From positions 1 to 5,254 of the forward strand of contig MGNS01000157.1 in NCBI GenBank assembly GCA_001795165.1: DNA of 5,254 bases, written 5' to 3'. The notes under the pieces were generated by a model that searched no databases, had not been told where the DNA came from, and worked only from the letters and a program-made list of their open reading frames with translations. The stretch is from Chloroflexi bacterium RBG_16_57_11. GTDB taxonomy: Bacteria; Chloroflexota; Anaerolineae; Anaerolineales; UBA4823. A program made the position numbers and the translations under genes. This document shows, one piece after another, positions 1 to 4,545 of the stretch. The first letter of the stretch is position 1, and each line of letters begins with the position of its first letter.

Positions 1-131
1 AGGTTGCCCACCTCGCCAGGCTGGGTGCCCGGCTGCTGGATCTCGTTGGGCACCACCAGCGCAGCATAACCGCTCTGGATGCCCAGGGCACAAAGCAGAA
101 GTACGGTTAATATTAAGATTGATTTTTTCAT
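1..131 (-). CDS. Secreted protein, N-terminal fragment (possible multihaem cytochrome c)
   Basis: This is the first 43 codons of a gene that leaves the window on the left. The visible protein begins MKKSILILTVLLLCALG, a classic signal peptide: two lysines, then a hydrophobic stretch at about residues 5-18. A signal peptidase I site is likely after Ala23 or Ala24 (SGYA|A). The single Cys14 lies inside the hydrophobic core and does not sit in a convincing lipobox, so a lipoprotein is unlikely. The mature part starts LVVPNEIQQPGTQPGEV. From memory, similar N-termini precede haem-binding CxxCH motifs in secreted multihaem cytochromes of Chloroflexota and related bacteria, but no CxxCH lies within the window, so this function is a guess. 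The ATG at 131-129 is supported by a GGTGAGG ribosome-binding site at 138-144, six bases upstream, and by a strong promoter at 189-218. It is divergent from the trmO gene. A coding secreted protein is certain enough; its role is not. Confidence 0.8.
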   Translation of the reverse strand, partial: MKKSILILTVLLLCALGIQSGYAALVVPNEIQQPGTQPGEVGN

Positions 132-188
132 TGCGCGCCTCACCGTTATTTCAATACGTTTTGATTAAAAGATTCTCACCTGGATAAA

Positions 189-218
189 ATTTTAACATTA
201 ATGGACTATGAGTGTCAA
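189..218 (-). promoter_or_regulatory. Sigma70-type promoter for the secreted protein at 1-131
   Basis: Read on the minus strand, a perfect -35 box TTGACA (218-213) is followed by an 18-bp spacer and the -10 box TAAAAT (194-189). The base triplet before the -10 box is TGT, giving an extended -10 (TGnTAAAAT). Transcription would start near 182 and leave a leader of about 50 nt before the ATG at 131, with the ribosome-binding site near its end. This is the best promoter match in the window. Confidence 0.75.
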
Positions 219-303
219 CAATTTTTGTCACCAATCTTAGGGACAATAGTCATATTTACCGATGATATTCCAGAATTACTAAGAGTATGGTTACAATGTA
301 GCA

Positions 304-747
304 ATGGAATATATCATGCGTCCAATCGGGATCATTCATTCGCCGTTCAAGGACAAGGTGCAGATGCCGATCCAGGCAGCGCGCTCGCAGTCCTTGGGCC
401 AGGTGCAAATCTATCACGAGTTCGTGGAAGGACTCCAGGACCTGGAAGGGTTTTCGCATATCCACCTGCTGTATGTTTTTCATGCTTCGACGTCTTATGC
501 ATTACTGGTACAACCCTTTCTGGATGATCAAACGCATGGCCTGTTCGCCACCCGCCATCCCTGCCGCCCCAACCCAATCGGGCTGTCGGTGGTAAGGTTG
601 CTGGCGGTCAAAGGCAATACATTAGAAATTAAGGGGGTGGATGTGCTGGATGGCACACCGTTGCTGGATATCAAGCCTTACGTGCCAGACTTCGACGTGC
701 GGCTCGATACGCGCAGCGGGTGGTATGACCAGCGGAGTAGACCATAG
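304..747 (+). CDS. trmO: tRNA (N6-threonylcarbamoyladenosine(37)-N6)-methyltransferase, TrmO/TsaA family
   Basis: This 147-residue cytoplasmic protein belongs to the TsaA/TrmO (formerly YaeB) family. These enzymes use S-adenosylmethionine to methylate N6 of t6A at position 37 in threonine tRNAs, tuning decoding of ACY codons. The family core is seen in order: IGIIHSPF (8-15), GFSHIHLLYVFH (49-60), the signature GLFATRHPCRPNPIGLS (79-95) and LDGTPLLDIKPYVP (115-128). The C-terminal SGWY fits the usual end of the barrel domain. E. coli TrmO is about 235 residues with an extra C-terminal domain, so this is a short, barrel-only form, which is common in other phyla. The start is uncertain: ATG at 304 has no clear Shine-Dalgarno sequence, whereas ATG at 316 (residue 5) is preceded by GGA seven bases upstream and would begin the protein at MRPIGI, a typical family N-terminus. 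No convincing plus-strand promoter is visible. The gene stands alone, convergent with the surface protein gene. The family assignment is firm; the exact substrate is inferred from family knowledge. Confidence 0.93.
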   Translation: MEYIMRPIGIIHSPFKDKVQMPIQAARSQSLGQVQIYHEFVEGLQDLEGFSHIHLLYVFHASTSYALLVQPFLDDQTHGLFATRHPCRPNPIGLSVVRLLAVKGNTLEIKGVDVLDGTPLLDIKPYVPDFDVRLDTRSGWYDQRSRP

Positions 748-760
748 TATAAACGCGATC

Positions 761-790
761 GGGGCTGTCCACCGGTTTATGGACAGCCCC
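761..790 (+). terminator. Perfect hairpin between convergent genes, probable bidirectional terminator
   Basis: GGGGCTGTCCA (761-771) pairs perfectly with TGGACAGCCCC (780-790) across an 8-base loop. The stem begins 13 bp after the trmO stop codon. Neither side is followed by a proper T-run (plus strand AATTCCTTAC; minus strand GATCGCGTTTAT), so it is not a textbook intrinsic terminator. Its position in the gap between trmO and the oppositely oriented surface protein gene suggests that it ends or protects both transcripts. No other terminator was seen downstream of the surface protein gene. Confidence 0.55.
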
Positions 791-824
791 AATTCCTTAC
801 AATAGGTTGTTAATCGCTTGCCCT

Positions 825-855
825 CGCTGACCTGTTCTCCGCTGACCTGTTCTCC
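825..855. repeat. 15-bp tandem direct duplication
   Basis: The unit CGCTGACCTGTTCTC occurs at 825-839 and again at 840-854, with one further matching base at 855. The core CTGACCTG of both copies has an inverted match, CAGGTCAG, at 897-904, just outside the 3' end of the surface protein gene, so a transcript through this gap could fold either copy onto it. The unit lies in the noncoding convergent gap. It is most simply explained as replication slippage; no function is evident. Confidence 0.8.
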
Positions 856-912
856 ATAGAATTATTTAATAGTTTTTTCAAGGATGATTTCCGGGGCAGG
901 TCAGAGCCGGGG

Positions 913-2886
913 TTACTCAGTGTTATCGCGGGTCACCACAGGAAGGAATATCAAAACGGACACCCGGTTGACGGTCACCTCATCTGGGGCAGACGTGACC
1001 ATATTTCCACCAAAGAAACCGGCTCCAGTCGCAGTGTTCCTCACCGATCCGGCGATGATGTCGTCTATGACGATGGTATAGCTGGCGGTGCACGAGATGC
1101 TAGCTCCCGGAGCCAGGCTGGTGGTCCCCGGGCAAGTCACGGTGACCATGTCATCCACAACCGTAAACGGACCATCCAGGGTCACATTCCCGCTGTTTGT
1201 CAGCTCATAGCTGTAATCGATCACATCACCCATAATGAAGAAGGTATTTGGGGTGGGGGTCTTAACCAGCGTCAGACCTGATTCCTGGGTGGCATTGACC
1301 GTCTCGCTGTCCTGGTTCGAGTTCACGGGTGTAGCGTCGTCGTAGCCATGACCTTGAGCGGTGTTGGTCACCGAACCGGTGTCCAGGTCAGCCTGGGTGG
1401 TCGTGTAGCTAGCGGTGCAGGTGATGCTCGCCCCCGGAGCCAGGCTGACGGTCGCCGGGCAGGACTCATCGGTAGTTTTGTCGTCGGTCACGGTGAACAG
1501 CCCGCTCAAAGTCACACTCCCGCTGTTGGTCAGCAGGAAACTATAACCGATCACATCGCCGACCGAGTCGTAGGTTTGCGGTGTGGCGGTCTTAACCAAC
1601 GTCAGAGCTTGTCCCTGGGAGGCAGTGACCGTCTCGCTATCCTGGTTCGAATCCACCGGCGCGACGTCGAAGGTGCCGTGACCCTGTGCAGTGTTGGTCA
1701 CCGAGCCGGCATCCAGGTCCGCCTGGGTGATGGTGTAGCTGGCATCGCAGGTAATGCTTGCTCCCGGCGCCAGGCTGGCTGTCACCGGGCAGGATTCATC
1801 GGTGGCCTTGTCGTCGGTTACGGTAAATGGTCCGCTCAAGGTCACATTCCCGCTGTTGGACAGCTCGAAGCTGTAGCCGATCACATCGCCGACCGTGTCA
1901 TAAGTCGTCGGTGTGGCGGTCTTGACCAGGGACAAAGCTGGGTTCTGGTTAGCAGTGACCGTCTCGCTGTCCTGGTTGGAGTCCACAGGAGTCGCATCAA
2001 AGAAGGCCTGGCCCTGACCGGTGTTCGTCACCGAGCCGGCATCCAGGTCAGCCTGGGAGATGGTATAGCTGGCGGTGCAGGTGATGCTCGCTGCCGGCGC
2101 CAGGCTGTCAGTCGCCGGGCAGGACTCGTCTTCGGCTTGATCGTCGGTTACCGTGAATGGCCCATCCAGGGTCACATTCCCGTTGTTAGTCAGCAGAAAG
2201 CTGTAACCAATCACATCGCCAACCGTGTCATAAGTCGTCGGTGTGGCAGTCTTGAACAGCGTCAGGTCCGGATTATCAGCAGGTGTGTACTCTACTGTTA
2301 TTTGCATGTAATCCACCCGGGCGGATTTATCATTCGTAGCATTCTGGTTTATTACCGCGAGGACAACCCCAAATTCAGATGAATTAATGTCATCGACCGA
2401 CCAGGTCTCACCCCACTTATCCGCTGGGCCGCCGTAAGTCACCATTGCATACCCTCCATGGGGCCAATCAGTGGTTGTGTCAGCTTTGTTATCGCCGACA
2501 ATCGTTCCCCCCTTGACCAGTTTGACCTCATAGTCTCTTAATTCCGGGTTGGGATTTCCGACGGTCCGACGGTAAATCTCAACCGTTATCCCATTGATGA
2601 TAGAGCCAGACGGAATAGCGAAGCCGAATTGGGTCCCGAGAAGGTAGTTCGTAATTCCTCCCCCGGATGTAACCGATGCAGTTGCGTCGCTACCAACTAT
2701 CGTAATATATCCAGGGTCTGACCATGCTACGGTGCCGATACCGGTCAAATTGACGCCGGCTCCGGGTAAATTCGGCCCCAGGCTGTGTGCAGATGCCGGG
2801 GAAACAAACAAGGTGACCAGCAATACGAGAATAATGATAATTGTTGCAATCTGCCAATGAATATTTTTCCTTGATATTGTTTTCAT
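913..2886 (-). CDS. Secreted surface repeat protein with four DUF11/DUF7507-like domains
   Basis: This 657-residue exported protein is probably a cell-surface or matrix component; no enzymatic motif is seen. A signal peptide covers residues 1-33: a basic start (MKTISRKNIH), a long hydrophobic core at 13-28 and a cleavage site at SPASA|H. Residues about 40-200 form a beta-rich domain (FGFAIPSGSIINGITVEIYRR at 87-107, then a VDYMQITVEY strand at 191-200) that looks like a jelly-roll but that I cannot name. Four repeats follow, starting at residues 206, 316, 426 and 536. Each has the pattern LxLxKTxTPxTY, GDVIxYSxxLxNxGxVTL, TVxDD, CPxTxSLAPxASIxC and GSVxNT that is typical of DUF11/DUF7507 beta-sandwich modules. 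Each repeat has two cysteines 14 apart (256/270, 366/380, 476/490, 585/599), the only cysteines in the protein and likely disulfides outside the cell. The tail VSVLIFLPVVTRDNTE may be a sorting or anchoring signal. ATG at 2886 has an AAGGAG site six bases upstream. It is a single gene with its own promoter. Adhesion or a structural role is inference. Confidence 0.9.
   Translation of the reverse strand: MKTISRKNIHWQIATIIIILVLLVTLFVSPASAHSLGPNLPGAGVNLTGIGTVAWSDPGYITIVGSDATASVTSGGGITNYLLGTQFGFAIPSGSIINGITVEIYRRTVGNPNPELRDYEVKLVKGGTIVGDNKADTTTDWPHGGYAMVTYGGPADKWGETWSVDDINSSEFGVVLAVINQNATNDKSARVDYMQITVEYTPADNPDLTLFKTATPTTYDTVGDVIGYSFLLTNNGNVTLDGPFTVTDDQAEDESCPATDSLAPAASITCTASYTISQADLDAGSVTNTGQGQAFFDATPVDSNQDSETVTANQNPALSLVKTATPTTYDTVGDVIGYSFELSNSGNVTLSGPFTVTDDKATDESCPVTASLAPGASITCDASYTITQADLDAGSVTNTAQGHGTFDVAPVDSNQDSETVTASQGQALTLVKTATPQTYDSVGDVIGYSFLLTNSGSVTLSGLFTVTDDKTTDESCPATVSLAPGASITCTASYTTTQADLDTGSVTNTAQGHGYDDATPVNSNQDSETVNATQESGLTLVKTPTPNTFFIMGDVIDYSYELTNSGNVTLDGPFTVVDDMVTVTCPGTTSLAPGASISCTASYTIVIDDIIAGSVRNTATGAGFFGGNMVTSAPDEVTVNRVSVLIFLPVVTRDNTE
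964..2271 (-). repeat. Four in-frame tandem coding repeats, 330-bp period
   Basis: The repeat units lie at 1942-2271 (repeat 1), 1612-1941 (repeat 2), 1282-1611 (repeat 3) and 964-1281 (repeat 4, shorter). The first three are exactly 110 codons each, with no indels between them. By hand count repeats 1 and 2 share about 80 percent of residues, and long stretches of DNA are nearly identical, for example CCGTGTCATAAGTCGTCGG near 1893 and again near 2223 on the plus strand. Repeat 4 is clearly diverged, with a shortened DD-to-CP loop, loss of the QADLDAG motif and loss of the NSNQDSETV end. This pattern fits recent duplication or gene conversion of the inner units next to an older capping unit. 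Confidence 0.92.
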
Positions 2887-3089
2887 TCCATTCTCCTTGT
2901 TAACTCTCTAGATTGAATTTGTTCCTTTATCGCCACTCTTAGAACCGTCCAGCAATGTTGCTTGATACGAGATAGGATTCGTGCGGATCTGTACTTTGTC
3001 GGCTTCATAGAGAAATGCATAATATTTTGCCTGTTTTATAATTCCCCGTTTATTAATTGCTTCAAAAATTGCATTCAAGAACCTTAATG
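2887..3089 (-). other. Leader of about 200 nt upstream of the surface protein gene
   Basis: Between the predicted transcription start near 3089 and the surface protein ATG lies an AT-rich stretch of about 200 nt. It contains an open frame of 61 codons (TTG at 3093 to TAG at 2908), but this has only TTG starts, no good ribosome-binding site, AT-rich third codon positions unlike the neighbouring genes, and a start that would fall upstream of the predicted transcript end. I therefore treat it as an untranslated leader rather than a gene. I looked for known riboswitch cores, including the c-di-GMP GEMM motif, and did not recognise one. The last bases hold the AAGGAG site (2898-2893) for the surface protein gene. 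A small unrecognised peptide gene remains possible. Confidence 0.4.
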
Positions 3090-3095
3090 GCAACG

Positions 3096-3104
3096 ATTAT
3101 AACA
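3096..3104 (-). promoter_or_regulatory. Extended -10 promoter for the surface protein gene
   Basis: The minus strand reads TGTTATAAT: a consensus TATAAT -10 box (3101-3096) with the TGn extension (3104-3102). The hexamer 17 bp upstream is AATTAC, a poor -35 box. Transcription would begin near 3089, about 200 nt before the ATG at 2886. A consensus extended -10 with no -35 box is typical of promoters that either stand alone or rely on an activator; see the palindrome at 3124-3137. Confidence 0.6.
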
Positions 3105-3123
3105 AGTTAGGTTCAAAAGTAAT

Positions 3124-3137
3124 TTTCAAATTTGAAA
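3124..3137. promoter_or_regulatory. 14-bp palindrome, candidate operator or activator site
   Basis: TTTCAAATTTGAAA is a perfect inverted repeat with no spacer. Its centre (3130.5) is about 41.5 bp upstream of the start predicted from the extended -10 box at 3096-3104, the usual spot for an activator that overlaps a missing -35 box. It lies between the terminator of the citrate synthase operon and the surface protein promoter. AT-rich palindromes can occur by chance, so a regulatory role is inference. Confidence 0.4.
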
Positions 3138-3153
3138 GCCTAAGGAAAATGAA

Positions 3154-3179
3154 AAGTCCCGACATTGAGGTCGGGACTT
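3154..3179 (-). terminator. Intrinsic terminator of the mdh-citrate synthase operon
   Basis: Read on the minus strand, AAGTCCCGAC and GTCGGGACTT form a perfect 10-bp stem around a 6-base loop (3169-3164). The stem is followed by TTTTCATTTTCC, counting the last stem bases, a T-rich tract interrupted by CA. It lies 38 bp after the citrate synthase stop codon. A smaller 5-bp hairpin (GGCAG/CTGCC, 3196-3210) sits between the stop codon and this stem. The position and shape make it the end of the mdh-citrate synthase transcript. Confidence 0.85.
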
Positions 3180-3216
3180 AATTTCTCAATAGGCGGGCAG
3201 CCGGTCTGCCTTTCCG

Positions 3217-4545
3217 CTAAACGGCCTTAGTCTTTGTGGCGACCTCTTCCAGCATCTTTGTGGTTAGAGACTTTGGTCGCTCTAACGGCTGGCCCAGGGC
3301 GCGCGCCCAGACGGCATTGGCGGAAACGCCCAAAGCCCGGCTGACGCCAAACAGCACGGTGTAGAAGCCATATACGCCGGTCCCGTCGCTGTCTTGGACG
3401 CCAAAGTGTTGCTGCAAGGCTCCACTAATAGCGTCAACGTTAGGCCATGGATCCTTGGCTTTTCCCTGTTCCAGGAGAACTTTAGGCACTACGTCGTAAA
3501 CCATGGCCGCCAGCTTGAAGATCGGATCGTTGGGGAAGTGCTTCATGCCAAACTCGTGCTGGGCGGTGAAGCGTGGATCGGTCTTGCGCAGCACAGCGTG
3601 CCCGTAACCGGGAATGACATGTCCGGTCTTCAGCGTGTCCCAGGCGAACTGGCGTAGCTCCTCTGGCTCGGGTACCCGGCCATATTTATCAAACACGTCC
3701 AGCAACCAGCTCAGCGCCTCCTGGTTGGCCCGTCCATGCAACGGCCCAGCCAGGCCGTTCATACCGGCCGAGGTGGCGTAATAAATGTCAGAAAGCGTGG
3801 AGCCCACCAGGTGGGTGGCGTGGGCGCTGACATTGCCGCTCTCGTGGTCGGAGTGGATAATGAAGTACAACCTGCTCAGATCGGCGTATAACTCGTCTTC
3901 CACGCACATCATTGCAGCGAAATTACCGCTCCAATCCAGCTCGGGATTGGCTGGAGGGATATGACAATCCCCATACTTTAAATTGTATATAAAGGCGGCA
4001 ATTGCTGGCAATTTTGCAGTCATGTCCAGACTGTCTTCCAGCATATAGGTCCACTGGTCATCCTTACGCATGCCTTCGTCGTACTTGCGGGTGAAGATCG
4101 ACTCGCTCTGCATCGCCAGGATGGCTTGCGAGAAAAGGGTCATCGGCTGGGCTTGAGGCGGCATGGCACACAGCACATCATAGACATATTGCGGTACCGT
4201 GCTGCGCTTCTTCCACTCTTCTTCTACCTCTAGCGCTTCTTCCAGCGATGGCAATTCACCAACCAGCAACAGGTAATACAGACCGCCTGCCAGCGGCATC
4301 TCATCGCCGTGGAGTTTCGGCAGCTTTTCAAGCAGCTCGGGGATGGTGTAACCGCGTAGCCGGATGCCTTCATTGGGATCGACGGAGGAGATGTCCGTGA
4401 CCAGGCTTTTGACATCGCGCATGCCACCGTACACTTGCTTGATGGTGACTTCGCCGACTTTGACGTCACCGCTCTCCGCAAGCAAATTTCTTACACGTTC
4501 GCGCCAGACCGGCATCTGGCTGGCCAGCTTGTCCTTGAGAATCAT
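3217..4545 (-). CDS. gltA: Citrate synthase, eukaryotic mitochondrial type
   Basis: This 442-residue enzyme condenses oxaloacetate with acetyl-CoA to give citrate and CoA, the entry step of the TCA cycle, in the cytoplasm. It resembles the mitochondrial enzyme more than the usual bacterial GltA. The signature blocks are HSDHESGNVSAH (231-242), MNGLAGPLHG (262-271), GYGHAVLRKTDPR (313-325), WPNVDAISG (367-375) and YTVLFGVSRALGV (395-407). The catalytic triad is intact: His270, His316 and Asp371 match pig His274, His320 and Asp375 at a constant offset of four. Oxaloacetate and CoA ligands are also present (His234, Arg325, Arg403, Arg423). Compared with pig, about six extra residues (around DSDGTG, 385-390) sit between Asp371 and Arg403. 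The start ATG at 4545 overlaps the mdh stop as ATGA, and its AAGGAGG site lies inside mdh, so the two are probably translationally coupled. A terminator follows at 3154-3179. The gene symbol is by function; the lineage differs from E. coli gltA. Confidence 0.97.
   Translation of the reverse strand: MILKDKLASQMPVWRERVRNLLAESGDVKVGEVTIKQVYGGMRDVKSLVTDISSVDPNEGIRLRGYTIPELLEKLPKLHGDEMPLAGGLYYLLLVGELPSLEEALEVEEEWKKRSTVPQYVYDVLCAMPPQAQPMTLFSQAILAMQSESIFTRKYDEGMRKDDQWTYMLEDSLDMTAKLPAIAAFIYNLKYGDCHIPPANPELDWSGNFAAMMCVEDELYADLSRLYFIIHSDHESGNVSAHATHLVGSTLSDIYYATSAGMNGLAGPLHGRANQEALSWLLDVFDKYGRVPEPEELRQFAWDTLKTGHVIPGYGHAVLRKTDPRFTAQHEFGMKHFPNDPIFKLAAMVYDVVPKVLLEQGKAKDPWPNVDAISGALQQHFGVQDSDGTGVYGFYTVLFGVSRALGVSANAVWARALGQPLERPKSLTTKMLEEVATKTKAV

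Noticed and set aside
225..255. TTGTCA as a -35 box for trmO on the plus strand
   Set aside because: No acceptable -10 hexamer occurs at 16-18 bp; the nearest (TCATAT) needs a 19-bp spacer, so it was not annotated.
201..527. A 108-codon plus-strand frame overlapping trmO
   Set aside because: It overlaps trmO in another frame, and its product is a low-complexity, Gly/Pro/Ala-rich sequence of the kind expected from a shadow frame.
1348..2382. A 344-codon open frame on the plus strand opposite the surface protein
   Set aside because: It is the antisense shadow of the repeat region: the repeat period is a multiple of three, so an antisense frame that is open in one unit stays open in all. It has internally repeated shadow sequence, no ribosome-binding site and no recognisable domain.
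2887..3089. A c-di-GMP (GEMM) riboswitch in the surface protein leader
   Set aside because: GGCAAA and a downstream GCC...CAAAG string are present, but the conserved GACGCAAAGCC core and the second helix of the GEMM fold are not.
2908..3093. A 61-codon minus-strand frame upstream of the surface protein
   Set aside because: It has only TTG starts without a good Shine-Dalgarno sequence, its start lies upstream of the predicted transcription start, its codon use differs from the neighbours, and I see no similarity to a known family. It is described as leader instead.
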